Shown here: one piece after another, positions 15,886 to 25,595 of the stretch
Layout of the letters: each line of letters opens with the position of its first letter
Position numbering within the stretch: the first letter of the stretch is position 1
NCBI RefSeq assembly: GCF_900177325.1
Contig: NZ_FXBL01000004.1
Coordinates: 2,542,001-2,606,000 of the forward strand
DNA length: 64,000 bases
Direction: 5' to 3'
Origin: Mesorhizobium australicum
GTDB lineage: Bacteria; Pseudomonadota; Alphaproteobacteria; Rhizobiales; Rhizobiaceae
Notes under the pieces: model-generated
The model's database searches: none
The model's input: only the letters and a program-made list of their open reading frames with translations
What the model was told of the DNA's origin: nothing
Program-made: the position numbers and the translations under genes

Positions 15886-18864
15886 ATGCGGTTCTGGAAT
15901 AGGAATGACGCAGCAGCCGACGCCACCCGTCGCCTGATGCCTTGTCTGGCGGTCGTCGCTGCCGCCCTGATCGCGCCCCTGCCGGCGTGGCCGGCTGGGG
16001 GCGAGGAGCCTCCGCATCCCCCACCGCGTGTGGACGCCGGTCAAACCGCCTCGTCGCAGCCGTCGCGCGACGCCAGCGCCTTCGCGCGGGCGAACGACCG
16101 GATCCTCCTGATGATAAACCGGGGGGAATTCGAGGTGGCCGAGCGACGCGCAAGTCAAATGCTCGCAAGGGCCGAGACGGCCTTCGGCGCGGACGATCCG
16201 GCCATCATTCCGGGCCTGAACACTCTCGCCATGATCTACCAGCAGACCGGACGTCTTGCGGATGCCGAGCGGACCCTGAACAGGGCGCTCGGCCTCGCCC
16301 GCCGTCCCGATGCCGGTGCCGAAACTCTCGCCGATGTCCTCAATCGAATGGCCAACGTCCTTTCCGACGACGGCCGCTTGGACCAGGCCGAAAAGGCAAC
16401 ACGGGAAGCCATCGAGATCGGGGAGCGGATCGAGGAGTCGTCGACGCTGGCGATCTCGCTCAACAATCTGGGTCATATTCTGACCGCCCTGCGACGGTTC
16501 GATGAGGCCGACGCCGTCTATCGCCGGGCGGAGGGCCTGACTGTCGCCAATACTGCCCTCGCGGCCGCGATGCCTGCCAACCTTGCCGTCCAGATGATGG
16601 GACAAGGACGTTTCGCGGAGGCGGAGCAGCTGCTGCTGCGGTCGGTTGCGTCGTGGGAGAAGATGGCGGAACCTGTCGTCATTGCCTGGGCGACGGCGCT
16701 GCTCAATCTCGGCCGCCTCCATTATGAGACGGGACGCCCGGACGCAGCCTCAGCCACGTTTGGCAGGATGCTGGACGCGCTCCAGCAGAACGTTCCGGAC
16801 AACCACCCCCTGCGCGCCTATGCGCTGCAGAACCTGTCGCAGATCTCTTTCGACCGGAGAGACTTTGCCGAAGCGGAGAGACTGGCGCGCGAAGCCCTCA
16901 CCATTGCCGGCCAGTCGCTTCCCGCGACGAAGTTCGAGGTCGCCGACTGGTACGAGGCACTCGCCCAAGCCACGCTCCTGCAGGGCGAATGGAACGACGC
17001 CGTGGCTGCTGCCCGACAGGCGGCCGCCATCCTTTCGGCCGACATCAACAGCGGCAAGAGCGACAAGAACGACTGGGAAGTGCTCACGATCGTCGAGATC
17101 GTCGCTTCGGAAGCGATGGTGACGGCAGATCCGGCGGGTCTGATCGCCGATGCGGTCGCAGCGCGGCGCAGCGCCTTTCTCAATCTCCAGCGGCATGCCG
17201 CTACGGATACCGGCGCCGTGGCCGTGGCTGCTGCCGCGCGCGCTGCGGTCGGCGGCACGGATCTGTCGAACCTCGTGCGCGAGAAGGATCATGCGCTGGC
17301 CCGACTTCGCGAGGTTGACGCAGCCTTCGTGCGCGCCGCCGGCGCGACGTCGGACCCTGATGCGCGCCGGGTCGCGCTCGGCGACCTGCGGTCCCGGCTT
17401 GAGGCTCTACAGTCCCGCCTTTCCGCGATAGACGCGCGGCTCCTCACCAATTTTCCGCAATATTTAGAGCTCGCAGGCGGTCCGCCCGTTCCGGCCGACC
17501 GGGTCATCGGCATGCTGGCCGACGATGAAGTCCTGGTTCTGCCGGTGATCATGCAGAACAGCCTCGTCACATTCGCTTATGGCAAGGACGGCGGGGTGTA
17601 TTCCTGGGGCCGCAACCCGGACGAGGCGGCGGAGCTTCCGCGCATCGCGGCGACACTGCTGTGCCAGGCGTCCCGCCGCCTCAATCCCTCCTGCGCCCGC
17701 ACGACGGAAACGACGTCGAGCCAGGTATCCGATGCCGCGAGGGGTGTGGTCGCGTTCGGCCGAACCCAGGATACGGACGAGTTCGATCTCGGAGCGGCAT
17801 ACAGGGCTTATTCGCTCCTCTTCCCAGGTGATCTTCCGGAGATGATGGCGGGTAAGAAGCTGATCATCGCCCCGTCGCCTGAACTTCTCGGCTTTCCCTG
17901 GCACCTGCTGGTCACCCAACCGCCACCCGAGGGATGGGACGCCCCCGGCAAGGAGCGGGCGGAAGCCTATCGCGAGGCTGCCTGGCTGTTCCAGTCGCAC
18001 CCTTCGATCACCGTCGTGCCGGGCGTCGCCGCGCTCGATGCCGCGCGGCGCTCCCGTAAGGAGGCGGGCCGCACACAGCCGCGCTATCTCGGCGTCGCCG
18101 ATCCGGTGATCGGGGCGACCGCGGCCGAGCGCGATGCCGCGCCGCTCGACTGCGCTTCGCCGGAGACAGTTGCCCTCACGCGCGGAAAGCCCGTCGCTGT
18201 CGGAGCCCGGGCGGGCGCAGAGGCGGGGACGCTGGCCGATGTGGACGCCCTGCGTCGGCAGCCTCGGCTGGCTGATAGCCGTTGCGAGGTGGAGGCGACG
18301 TCGAAATCGCTCAGCGGACTGTCGGACCTCCTGCTGGGCGGGGAGGCGACGGAGGCCCGCATCAAGGCAATTTCCGCGACGGGCGGTCTCAAGGCCTACG
18401 ATATCCTGCATTTCGCTACGCATGGCCTGGTCGGAGGCGAATTGGGCCAGGCGGAACCGGGCCTGCTGCTGACCCCGCCCGCCGCCGCCAGCGAAGACGA
18501 CGACGGCGTGCTGACGGCGCAAGAGATCGCAGCGCTCGACATCGGTGCCGACTGGGTAATCCTGTCGGCCTGCAATACCGCGGCTGGTTCCCGGTCGGAC
18601 GCCGAGGCGCTGGCCGGGCTGGCGCGCTCCTTCTTCTATGCCGGCGCCCGCAGCCTGCTGGTCTCGTCCTGGCCGGTCTATTCGCAAGCTGCGACTCGTT
18701 TCACCACGACCATGTTCGCCCTGCTGTCGGACCAGCCGTCCCTGACGAGGGGCGAGGCTGTGACCCTGACGATGCGGAAAATGCTGGCCCAATCCTATTC
18801 GCCCGAGACGGCACATCCTGCCTATTGGGCGCCTTTCCTGCTGGTCGGCGATGCCGGCCGCTAG
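15886..18864 (+). CDS. Exported TPR-CHAT (caspase-like) protein
   Basis: A 992-residue protein. A hydrophobic segment at about residues 18-37 (PCLAVVAAALIAPLPAW) suggests export or a membrane anchor. Residues about 60-370 hold tandem tetratricopeptide repeats, recognisable from repeated A..Y...G....A......AL patterns such as TLAMIYQQTGRLADAERTLN. The C-terminal 330 residues form a CHAT domain, a clan CD (caspase/separase-type) peptidase: the dyad appears as H846 in LHFATHGLVG and C896 in LSACNTAAG, both intact, and SLLVSSWPV follows. CHAT proteins cut partner proteins in some known systems, but the partner of this one is unknown; no obvious substrate gene is adjacent. The start ATG has no clear ribosome site; ATG at 15937 is an alternative that leaves a shorter signal peptide. 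Confidence 0.85.
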   Translation: MRFWNRNDAAADATRRLMPCLAVVAAALIAPLPAWPAGGEEPPHPPPRVDAGQTASSQPSRDASAFARANDRILLMINRGEFEVAERRASQMLARAETAFGADDPAIIPGLNTLAMIYQQTGRLADAERTLNRALGLARRPDAGAETLADVLNRMANVLSDDGRLDQAEKATREAIEIGERIEESSTLAISLNNLGHILTALRRFDEADAVYRRAEGLTVANTALAAAMPANLAVQMMGQGRFAEAEQLLLRSVASWEKMAEPVVIAWATALLNLGRLHYETGRPDAASATFGRMLDALQQNVPDNHPLRAYALQNLSQISFDRRDFAEAERLAREALTIAGQSLPATKFEVADWYEALAQATLLQGEWNDAVAAARQAAAILSADINSGKSDKNDWEVLTIVEIVASEAMVTADPAGLIADAVAARRSAFLNLQRHAATDTGAVAVAAAARAAVGGTDLSNLVREKDHALARLREVDAAFVRAAGATSDPDARRVALGDLRSRLEALQSRLSAIDARLLTNFPQYLELAGGPPVPADRVIGMLADDEVLVLPVIMQNSLVTFAYGKDGGVYSWGRNPDEAAELPRIAATLLCQASRRLNPSCARTTETTSSQVSDAARGVVAFGRTQDTDEFDLGAAYRAYSLLFPGDLPEMMAGKKLIIAPSPELLGFPWHLLVTQPPPEGWDAPGKERAEAYREAAWLFQSHPSITVVPGVAALDAARRSRKEAGRTQPRYLGVADPVIGATAAERDAAPLDCASPETVALTRGKPVAVGARAGAEAGTLADVDALRRQPRLADSRCEVEATSKSLSGLSDLLLGGEATEARIKAISATGGLKAYDILHFATHGLVGGELGQAEPGLLLTPPAAASEDDDGVLTAQEIAALDIGADWVILSACNTAAGSRSDAEALAGLARSFFYAGARSLLVSSWPVYSQAATRFTTTMFALLSDQPSLTRGEAVTLTMRKMLAQSYSPETAHPAYWAPFLLVGDAGR

Positions 18865-18969
18865 CCATGTCGCAAACGATGCGTCGGTATGCCGCCGCGA
18901 GGTGGCAGCGCGGCACGAAACGTGTTAACGCCGCGGCCTGTCTCACCAAGGCACCAGGGGATTTTCTAC

Positions 18970-20265
18970 ATGGCGACTGTCACGACCGCTTTCTTTTCCG
19001 AGCCGCTGGAAGAGCGCGATCCGGAGATCTTCGGCGCGATTCGCAATGAGCTCGGTCGCCAGCGTCACGAGATCGAGCTGATCGCTTCGGAAAACATCGT
19101 CAGCCGCGCCGTTCTCGAGGCGCAGGGCTCGGTGATGACGAACAAGTATGCGGAAGGCTACCCGGGCAAGCGCTACTACGGCGGCTGCCAGTTCGTCGAC
19201 GTCGCCGAGGAGCTCGCCATCGAGCGCGCGAAAAAGCTGTTCGGTGCGAAGTTCGCCAACGTCCAGCCGAATTCCGGCAGCCAGATGAACCAGGCGGTGT
19301 TCCTGGGCCTGCTCCAGCCCGGCGACACATTCATGGGCCTCGACCTCAATTCGGGTGGCCATCTGACGCACGGCTCGCCGGTGAATATGTCGGGCAAGTG
19401 GTTCAACGTCGTCTCCTACGGCGTGCGCCGCGACGATCATCTGATCGACCTCGACGAGGTGGCGGAGATCGCCCGCAAGGCGAAGCCGAAGCTGATTATC
19501 GGCGGCGGCACGGCTTATTCGCGCATCTGGGACTGGAAGCGCTTCCGCGACATCGCCGACGAGGTGGGCGCCTACCTGATGGTCGACATGGCGCACATCG
19601 CTGGCCTCGTTGCCGGCGGCGTCCATCCGTCGCCGATCCCGCATGCCCATGTCGTGACGACGACCACGCACAAGTCGCTGCGCGGCCCGCGTGGCGGCAT
19701 GATCCTCACCAATGACGAGGACATCGCCAAGAAGATGAACTCGGCCGTCTTCCCTGGCCTGCAGGGCGGCCCGTTGATGCACGTCATCGCCGCCAAGGCT
19801 GTGGCGCTTGGCGAGGCGCTGCAGCCCGAGTTCAAGACCTACGCGGCAAACGTCGTGGCCAACGCCAGGGCGCTCGCGGAGAGCCTGAAGGAGAGCGGCC
19901 TCGATATCGTCTCGGGTGGCACGGACAACCACCTGATGCTGGTGGATCTCCGGCCGAAGAACGCCACCGGCAAGCGCGCGGAGGCGGCCCTCGGCCGCGC
20001 CAACATCACCTGCAACAAGAACGGCATCCCCTTCGATCCGGAAAAGCCCTTCGTCACCTCCGGCGTGCGCCTCGGTACGCCGGCGGGCACGACGCGCGGT
20101 TTCGGCGAGGCCGAATTCCGGGAGATTGGCGCACTGATCACGGAAGTGCTCGATGGGCTGAAGAGGGCCAATTCCGACGAGGGCAACGCCGAGGTCGAGG
20201 CAGCGGTGAAACAGAAGGTCGTCGCGCTCACGGATCGCTTCCCGATGTATCCCTATATGGGGTGA
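18970..20265 (+). CDS. glyA: Serine hydroxymethyltransferase
   Basis: A 431-residue PLP enzyme that interconverts serine and glycine and loads tetrahydrofolate with one-carbon units. The PLP lysine is K235 in [21 protein letters not shown] at residues 39-45 and the tyrosines at Y60/Y70 ([14 protein letters not shown]) form the substrate site. The reading frame is open upstream, but the ATG at 18970 with AGGGG upstream gives the standard N-terminus. It starts the conserved series glyA-nrdR-ribD-ribE-ribH-nusB; the gap to nrdR is 53 bases. Confidence 0.97.
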   Translation: MATVTTAFFSEPLEERDPEIFGAIRNELGRQRHEIELIASENIVSRAVLEAQGSVMTNKYAEGYPGKRYYGGCQFVDVAEELAIERAKKLFGAKFANVQPNSGSQMNQAVFLGLLQPGDTFMGLDLNSGGHLTHGSPVNMSGKWFNVVSYGVRRDDHLIDLDEVAEIARKAKPKLIIGGGTAYSRIWDWKRFRDIADEVGAYLMVDMAHIAGLVAGGVHPSPIPHAHVVTTTTHKSLRGPRGGMILTNDEDIAKKMNSAVFPGLQGGPLMHVIAAKAVALGEALQPEFKTYAANVVANARALAESLKESGLDIVSGGTDNHLMLVDLRPKNATGKRAEAALGRANITCNKNGIPFDPEKPFVTSGVRLGTPAGTTRGFGEAEFREIGALITEVLDGLKRANSDEGNAEVEAAVKQKVVALTDRFPMYPYMG

Positions 20266-20318
20266 CGCAAAAATCGGCTAAGGGTCGCGCACGAGTCGCC
20301 GGTTTTCCGAGGTTCTGA

Positions 20319-20780
20319 ATGCGCTGCCCTTACTGCCAATCGATGGACACGCAGGTGAAGGACTCCCGTCCTGCGGAGGAGGGAGCAGCCATCCGCCGCC
20401 GCCGCGTCTGCCCGGACTGCGGCGGCCGCTTCACCACCTTCGAGCGGGTGCAGTTGCGCGACCTTGTGGTGGTCAAGAAGACCGGGCGCAAGGTTCCCTT
20501 CGACCGCGACAAGCTGCAGCGGTCGATCGACATCGCGCTGCGCAAGCGCAATGTCGATCCCGACCGCATCGACCGCGCGGTGAGCGGCATCGTGCGCCAG
20601 CTCGAAAGCTCCGGCGAGACTGAGATCCCGTCAGAGGAGATCGGCAGGCTGGTCATGGAGGCGCTGAAGTCGCTCGACGACGTCGCCTATGTCCGCTTCG
20701 CCTCGGTCTACCGCAATTTCCGCGAAGCCAAGGACTTCCACGAACTTCTCGGCGAACTGAAGGGCGACGAGAACGGATGA
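20319..20780 (+). CDS. nrdR: Transcriptional repressor NrdR
   Basis: A 153-residue regulator of ribonucleotide reductase genes. The zinc ribbon has CPYC at residues 3-6 and CPDC at 31-34, and residues 49-139 form an ATP-cone domain ([16 protein letters not shown]) that senses ATP/dATP. The gene ends in an ATGA overlap with ribD. In many alphaproteobacteria the two genes are paired in this way. Confidence 0.96.
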   Translation: MRCPYCQSMDTQVKDSRPAEEGAAIRRRRVCPDCGGRFTTFERVQLRDLVVVKKTGRKVPFDRDKLQRSIDIALRKRNVDPDRIDRAVSGIVRQLESSGETEIPSEEIGRLVMEALKSLDDVAYVRFASVYRNFREAKDFHELLGELKGDENG

Positions 20781-22090
20781 CGCAGCGGCCCGATCCCGAT
20801 GAGACGCCGAAGCCAGAAGAGCTGGCCGAGGCGCAGAGCGACCAGGTATCGGCGGTCGCCGACGAAGCTGACGTTGAGATGGACAAGCCGGCTTCCGGCA
20901 CCTCGGCTGAAGACGCCGTTGAGGCTCCAGGAGCATCCGAAGATCCGCTTCCGGCGGAAGAGGCGGAGGGCACCGTCGATTCCGGGGAAGGCGACGGTTC
21001 TGGGGTTTCCGAAATCGACCGCCGTTTCATGGCCGCTGCGATCCGGATGTCGCGCCGGCATCTGGGCCTTACCTCGACAAATCCATCGGTCGGAACCCTG
21101 ATCGTCAAGGACGGCATGATCGTTGGCCGCGGCGTCACGGCACTTGGCGGCCGCCCTCATGCGGAGCCGCAGGCGCTCGCAGAGGCTGGCGAGGCCGCGC
21201 GTGGCGCGACCGCCTATGTAACGCTGGAGCCATGCGCACATCACGGCCGCACACCGCCCTGCGCGGAGGCGCTGGTCACGGCTGGCGTGGCGCGCGTCGT
21301 CGGCGCTGCCGCCGATCCGGATGACCGCGTGTCCGGCCGTGGCTATGCCATCCTGCGGGCGGCCGGCATTGAGGTGGTCGAAGGCGTGCTGGCGGACGAG
21401 GCTGGCGACGAACTCGCCGGCTACCTCACGCGATCCTCGAAAAAACGCCCTGAAGTGACTCTCAAACTTGCCATTTCATCGGACGGCATGATCGGCAGGC
21501 GCGATGCCGGCCAAGTGCAGATCACCGGCGGCATTTCGCGTGCGCAGGTCCACCTGATGCGCGCCGAATCGGACGTGATCCTGGTCGGCATCGGCACGGT
21601 GCTGGCTGACGATCCGGAACTGAACAGCCGCCTCCCGGGGCTCGAGGAGCGTTCGCCGGTGCGGGTGGTGCTCGACCCGCAGGTAAAGCTGCCGATGATG
21701 TCGAAGCTTGCTTTGTCGGCGCGTTCGTTGCCGCTCTATCTGGCGATAGGGCCAGAGGCGAGTGCGGTAAGGCGCTCGTCGCTGGAGATGTTGGGCGTGC
21801 GCTTCCTCGCGACCGAGACGCATGACGGCCGTATCGCGCTGCCCGAGCTGCTGGAGGACCTGTCCGGACAAGGCTTCTCCACCGTGTTCGTCGAAGGCGG
21901 GGCTGCGACGGCGCGAACCTTCCTGGAAGACGGCATGGTCGATCGCATCGCGCTCTTCCGCGGTCCGAATCCGATCGGCGAGGACGGCATCCGCTCGCCG
22001 CTGACGCCGGAGACGATACCGGACGGCTTCAGGCTCGTCCGCGAGGCGCGCTACGGCCTCGACCAGTATTCCGAATGGGTGAGGGACTGA
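20777..22090 (+). CDS. ribD: Bifunctional riboflavin biosynthesis protein RibD with acidic N-terminal extension
   Basis: A 437-residue enzyme with a deaminase domain and a 5-amino-6-(5-phosphoribosylamino)uracil reductase domain, acting in steps 2 and 3 of riboflavin synthesis. The deaminase zinc site is HAEPQAL (about residue 124) and [11 protein letters not shown] (about 152); the reductase domain begins near residue 226 with [14 protein letters not shown]. The first 77 residues are very acidic and rich in A, E, D and P, and are not part of the enzyme core; the standard N-terminus begins around [13 protein letters not shown]. Start is the ATG overlapping the nrdR stop. A shorter version could start from ATG at 21029 but without a clear ribosome site. 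Confidence 0.93.
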   Translation: MTQRPDPDETPKPEELAEAQSDQVSAVADEADVEMDKPASGTSAEDAVEAPGASEDPLPAEEAEGTVDSGEGDGSGVSEIDRRFMAAAIRMSRRHLGLTSTNPSVGTLIVKDGMIVGRGVTALGGRPHAEPQALAEAGEAARGATAYVTLEPCAHHGRTPPCAEALVTAGVARVVGAAADPDDRVSGRGYAILRAAGIEVVEGVLADEAGDELAGYLTRSSKKRPEVTLKLAISSDGMIGRRDAGQVQITGGISRAQVHLMRAESDVILVGIGTVLADDPELNSRLPGLEERSPVRVVLDPQVKLPMMSKLALSARSLPLYLAIGPEASAVRRSSLEMLGVRFLATETHDGRIALPELLEDLSGQGFSTVFVEGGAATARTFLEDGMVDRIALFRGPNPIGEDGIRSPLTPETIPDGFRLVREARYGLDQYSEWVRD

Positions 22091-22707
22091 TGTTCACGGG
22101 TATCGTCACGGATGTCGGCCGCGTGGCCAAGATCGAGCCGCTGCCGAAGGGCAAGCGCTTCCGTATCGAGACGAACTACGATCCGGCCTCGATCGAGATC
22201 GGCGCCTCCATCGCCTGCTCCGGCCCCTGCCTGACGGTCGTCGCGCTGCCGGACGCCGGTTCGAACGCCCGCTGGTTCGAGGTGGAGGCCTGGGAGGAGG
22301 CGCTGAGGCTGACCACGGCCGACGCTTGGCAGGAGGGGACGCGGCTCAACCTCGAACGGGCGCTGAAGATCGGCGACGAGCTCGGCGGGCATATCGTCTC
22401 GGGCCATGTCGACGGGATGGCTGAGATCATCGCGCGCGAGGACGAGGGCGAGGCGGTGCGCTTCCGCCTGCGCGCACCGGCGCATCTGGCGCGTTTCATC
22501 GCGCCGAAAGGATCGGTCTGCCTCGACGGCACATCTCTCACCATCAACCAGGTCAGCCGCGACGAGTTCGACGTGCTCCTGATTCACCATTCGCTGACGG
22601 TGACGACCTGGGGCGAACGGGTGGTTGGCGACCGGGTGAACCTCGAGATCGACACGATGGCTAGATATGCGGCGCGGCTGACGGAGGCTTCGGTGGAAGG
22701 GTTTTAG
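22090..22707 (+). CDS. ribE: Riboflavin synthase alpha subunit
   Basis: A 205-residue enzyme that converts two 6,7-dimethyl-8-ribityllumazine molecules to riboflavin. The two repeated barrel domains start with [10 protein letters not shown] (residue 1) and, near residue 98, LGGHIVSGHVDGMAEI, both standard for this family. TGA of ribD and ATG overlap by one base (TGATG), which signals translational coupling. Confidence 0.96.
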   Translation: MFTGIVTDVGRVAKIEPLPKGKRFRIETNYDPASIEIGASIACSGPCLTVVALPDAGSNARWFEVEAWEEALRLTTADAWQEGTRLNLERALKIGDELGGHIVSGHVDGMAEIIAREDEGEAVRFRLRAPAHLARFIAPKGSVCLDGTSLTINQVSRDEFDVLLIHHSLTVTTWGERVVGDRVNLEIDTMARYAARLTEASVEGF

Positions 22708-22716
22708 ACCCTTGAG

Positions 22717-23157
22717 CTAGCCGAGATCGCCTGCAATCTTGTCGTTCTCCGTAACGACCTTCTCGACGATATCGGCCGACACATGCATGATCGTTATGTC
22801 GAAGGCCCTGTACATCATGTCCGGTGTCACGCCCTGGGCTCGCTCACGGTCAGTTACCTCGTCGGCGAACGTCCGGTTCCGTACATTGCGAAGAATTGGG
22901 CCAAGGCCATCGTGATGGCCAAAGCTGGGAGGGACGTAGTTCCCCTCCTCGTCCCAACCTGAAAAATGCATTGCTACATGCACGTCGCGTAGTTCGCCCG
23001 GATCGGTGTCACAGATAATTCTCAGCTGCCGGATTAGTTCTTCAATGGCTGGCCTTGTCATGTAGGCGGTGATGCCGAGCGCGTCGGCACGGAGTGCCAG
23101 GCTGCGCGGCCCCGGATTGCCTGGCTTGCCGCTGTCCATCTTTCGCTCGTCGATCAC
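22717..23157 (-). CDS. Unknown protein inserted in reverse between ribE and ribH
   Basis: A reading frame of 146 residues on the strand opposite to the riboflavin genes; I do not recognise the family. It has no signal peptide or membrane segment. The sequence has plausible protein character ([32 protein letters not shown]), and the DNA is visibly less G+C-rich than its neighbours, which suggests acquisition. The start could be the GTG at 23157 or ATG at 23139; neither has a clear ribosome site. It ends nine bases from ribE and begins 58 bases from ribH. Gene status is likely but not certain. Confidence 0.6.
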   Translation of the reverse strand: MIDERKMDSGKPGNPGPRSLALRADALGITAYMTRPAIEELIRQLRIICDTDPGELRDVHVAMHFSGWDEEGNYVPPSFGHHDGLGPILRNVRNRTFADEVTDRERAQGVTPDMMYRAFDITIMHVSADIVEKVVTENDKIAGDLG

Positions 23158-23215
23158 GTTTCACTTGCCCAGGAGTGCGGTTCAGCCTAAGTCAGCCGCC
23201 AATCCGGAGATAGAC

Positions 23216-23701
23216 ATGGCAGGCATATCCGAGCACGGCAAGGCGTTCGCCAAACCCGAACGCGCTCACGTTCTCATTGTCGAGGCGCGGTTCCACGACG
23301 ATTTGGCAGACGCCCTGCTCGACGGCGCGACATCGGCGCTGGAAGAGGCGGGCGCCACCTGGGACGTGATCACTGTTCCGGGCGCGCTCGAAATCCCCGC
23401 CGTCATTTCCATGGCGCTGGACGCGGCCGACGACGATGGAACCGACTATGACGGCTTCGTCGCGCTGGGTACCGTCATCCGTGGCGACACCTATCACTTC
23501 GACATCGTCGCCAACGAATCGAGCCGGGCGCTGATGGACCTGTCGGTCGAGGAATCGCTTGCCATCGGCAATGGCATCCTCACCACCGAGAACGAGGAGC
23601 AGGCCTGGACGCGCGCGAAGAAGAGCGAGGGCGACAAGGGCGGTTTCGCGGCGCGGGCAGCACTCACCATGATCGCCATTCGCGAGCGGCTCGGAGCCTG
23701 A
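23216..23701 (+). CDS. ribH: 6,7-Dimethyl-8-ribityllumazine synthase
   Basis: A 161-residue enzyme making the lumazine precursor of riboflavin from the pyrimidine and 3,4-dihydroxy-2-butanone 4-phosphate. Typical segments: [15 protein letters not shown] (about 60-75), [21 protein letters not shown] (about 83-103, containing the catalytic H) and [12 protein letters not shown] (about 122). The start ATG at 23216 follows CGGAGAT. The gene is cut off from ribE by the reversed gene at 22717-23157. Confidence 0.95.
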   Translation: MAGISEHGKAFAKPERAHVLIVEARFHDDLADALLDGATSALEEAGATWDVITVPGALEIPAVISMALDAADDDGTDYDGFVALGTVIRGDTYHFDIVANESSRALMDLSVEESLAIGNGILTTENEEQAWTRAKKSEGDKGGFAARAALTMIAIRERLGA

Positions 23702-23703
23702 CG

Positions 23704-24201
23704 ATGAGCAGCGACGCCCGATCCCAGCCCAGCGCGCCGCGCGCCGCCAACAAGCGCGGCGCGGCGCGGCTTGCCGCCGTCCAGGCGCTCTACCAGATGG
23801 ACGTTGCCGGCACCGGCCTGCTCGAGATCGCGTCGGAATACGAGGCTTTTCGCCTCGGCAAGGAGATCGACGGCCAGGTCTACCGCGAGGCGGACGCGCA
23901 ATGGTTCCGCGCGATCCTCGCCGGCGTCGTGGAAAACCAGAAAGTCGTCGATCCGGTCATCCGCCAGTCGCTCACGGAAGATTGGCCCCTGTCGCGTCTC
24001 GATTCGACCCTGCGCGCGATCCTGCGCGCGGGCGTGTACGAGCTGATGCAGCGCGAGGATGTGCCGGTGGCCGTCATCGTCTCCGAATATGTCGACATCG
24101 CAAAGGCGTTCTATTCGGAGGACGAACCGAAGCTGGTCAACGCCGTTCTCGACCGCGTGTCACGGCGCGTGCGCGGAGAGGGCAGGGGGAAGGACGCCTG
24201 A
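23704..24201 (+). CDS. nusB: Transcription antitermination factor NusB
   Basis: A 165-residue all-helical RNA-binding protein that joins NusE (S10) on boxA RNA in rRNA antitermination. Family features: [18 protein letters not shown] at residues 19-36, the conserved lead helix, and later [17 protein letters not shown] and [20 protein letters not shown], which end the fold. Only two bases separate it from ribH, and TGA of nusB is one base from the start of the next gene, so these genes form one unit. Confidence 0.96.
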   Translation: MSSDARSQPSAPRAANKRGAARLAAVQALYQMDVAGTGLLEIASEYEAFRLGKEIDGQVYREADAQWFRAILAGVVENQKVVDPVIRQSLTEDWPLSRLDSTLRAILRAGVYELMQREDVPVAVIVSEYVDIAKAFYSEDEPKLVNAVLDRVSRRVRGEGRGKDA

Positions 24202-24202
24202 G

Positions 24203-25405
24203 ATGTTGGCATCCGAGGGGGAAGCCCGGCGTACTGCGCTGATCTACGCGACTGCGATGGCGATTGTCGGATCGGTCGCGCCGATCGCGATCTCCATGGG
24301 CGCGCTCACCGGATACTACCTGCTCGAGGCGGACAAGTCGCTCGCCAGCGCCCCGGTCACCAGTTTCAATCTCGGTGTGGCGCTGGGCGCACTGCCCGCG
24401 GCAGCGGTGCTGCGCAAGGTTGGCACGCGCAACGGCTTCATGTTCGGAACCGTCGTCACGGCGCTCGGCGGTGCGATTGCAACGGCCGCCATCTTCGCCG
24501 GCAATTTCTGGCTGTTCGCGCTCGGCCTGCTCGTGGTGGGCGGTGGCGGCGCTTTCGTCCAGCAGCTTCGTTTTGCGGCCGCCGACAATGCGCCGGCCGC
24601 CTTCAAGGCGCGTGCGATCTCCTTCGTGATGGCCGGCGGCGTGGTAACGGCGATCCTCGGTCCGCAGATCGTGATCTTCACCCGCGAGCTCTTTGCTCCG
24701 GTGATGTTTGCGGGCTCCTTCGCCGCGATCATCGCGCTCGCAGCGGTAGGGGCGATCATCCTTTCCTTCCTGCGGCCGGGCACGCATTCCGGCCACGCGG
24801 CCAGCGCCTCGGCGGAGCCGGCGAGGCCCTTGGCCGAGATCGTGCGGCAACCGCAATTCGCTGTGGCGTTGCTCTGCGCGGTCTCGACCTATGCGCTGAT
24901 GACCTTTGTCATGACCGGCGCTCCGCTCGCGATGGTCGGCTGCGGTTTTTCGCCGGACGAGGCGACGCTCGGCATTTCCTGGCACGTCATGGCCATGTTC
25001 GCCCCAAGCTTCTTCACCGGCCGCCTGATCACGCGCTACGGCGCTGAGAAGATTGTTGCGACCGGTCTCGTACTGCTGATCGCCTGTGGGGTGGTCGCGC
25101 TGTCGGGTATCGCGCTTTGGCAGTTCTGGACCGCGCTCATCTTGCTTGGGCTCGGCTGGAATTTCGGGTTCATCGGCGCGACCGCGATGGTGACGAACGC
25201 CTACCGACCATCGGAGAAGGGGCGTGCCCAAGGGTTCCACGACTTCGTGCTGTTCTCGTCCGTTGCCGTGGGCTCTCTGATGTCCGGCGTCACCTACAAC
25301 ACCTATGGCTGGGACATGCTGAACTGGGTAATTTTCCCGGTAGCGGTGCTGTGTCTGATGGCGTTAGGGATGCTGATGCTGCGTAGGACCCGCGTCGCGG
25401 GGTGA
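24203..25405 (+). CDS. Major facilitator superfamily transporter
   Basis: A 400-residue protein with about 12 hydrophobic segments arranged 6 + 6, with a central cytoplasmic stretch near residues 195-215 (LRPGTHSGHAASASAEPAR). Loop motif AAVLRKVGTRNGFMFG after the second helix resembles the MFS motif A region, and ALPAAAVLRKVG is consistent with it. The substrate is not recognisable. The ATG begins one base after the nusB stop, so it is co-transcribed with nusB, though functional linkage is not evident. Confidence 0.88.
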   Translation: MLASEGEARRTALIYATAMAIVGSVAPIAISMGALTGYYLLEADKSLASAPVTSFNLGVALGALPAAAVLRKVGTRNGFMFGTVVTALGGAIATAAIFAGNFWLFALGLLVVGGGGAFVQQLRFAAADNAPAAFKARAISFVMAGGVVTAILGPQIVIFTRELFAPVMFAGSFAAIIALAAVGAIILSFLRPGTHSGHAASASAEPARPLAEIVRQPQFAVALLCAVSTYALMTFVMTGAPLAMVGCGFSPDEATLGISWHVMAMFAPSFFTGRLITRYGAEKIVATGLVLLIACGVVALSGIALWQFWTALILLGLGWNFGFIGATAMVTNAYRPSEKGRAQGFHDFVLFSSVAVGSLMSGVTYNTYGWDMLNWVIFPVAVLCLMALGMLMLRRTRVAG

Positions 25406-25472
25406 CAGGTAAAACTGCACAGCCGTTGCGTGTGGCTTTGCAGCGAAACTCGGGCAAAACCGTAACAAATCC

Positions 25473-25501
25473 TTGACGCTAGCGTTTCGCTACCCGCATA
25501 T
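25473..25501 (+). promoter_or_regulatory. Candidate sigma-70 promoter for hppA
   Basis: TTGACG (25473-25478) and GCATAT (25496-25501) are separated by 17 bases, in the gap between the transporter stop and hppA, about 95 bases before the start codon. The -35 box is close to consensus and the -10 box only partly. Confidence 0.35.
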
Positions 25502-25595
25502 GCCGCAGCGGAGGACCGATTTCCGTGTAGCGGCGAAACGGTCTGGTCAAACGGCCCGGGGAGGGGTTCGCCGGGCCAAACCAAGGGAAATCGGC

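Noticed and set aside
14416..16722. A 768-codon minus-strand frame over the L,D-transpeptidase and TPR-CHAT genes
   Set aside because: It crosses a strong terminator and two well-supported genes and lacks protein-like sequence.
18865..18969. Glycine riboswitch before glyA
   Set aside because: The 105-base gap is too short for a tandem glycine aptamer, and no conserved blocks were seen.
20266..20776. FMN riboswitch in front of the riboflavin genes
   Set aside because: There is no non-coding leader here: ribD overlaps nrdR. No FMN element pattern was seen.
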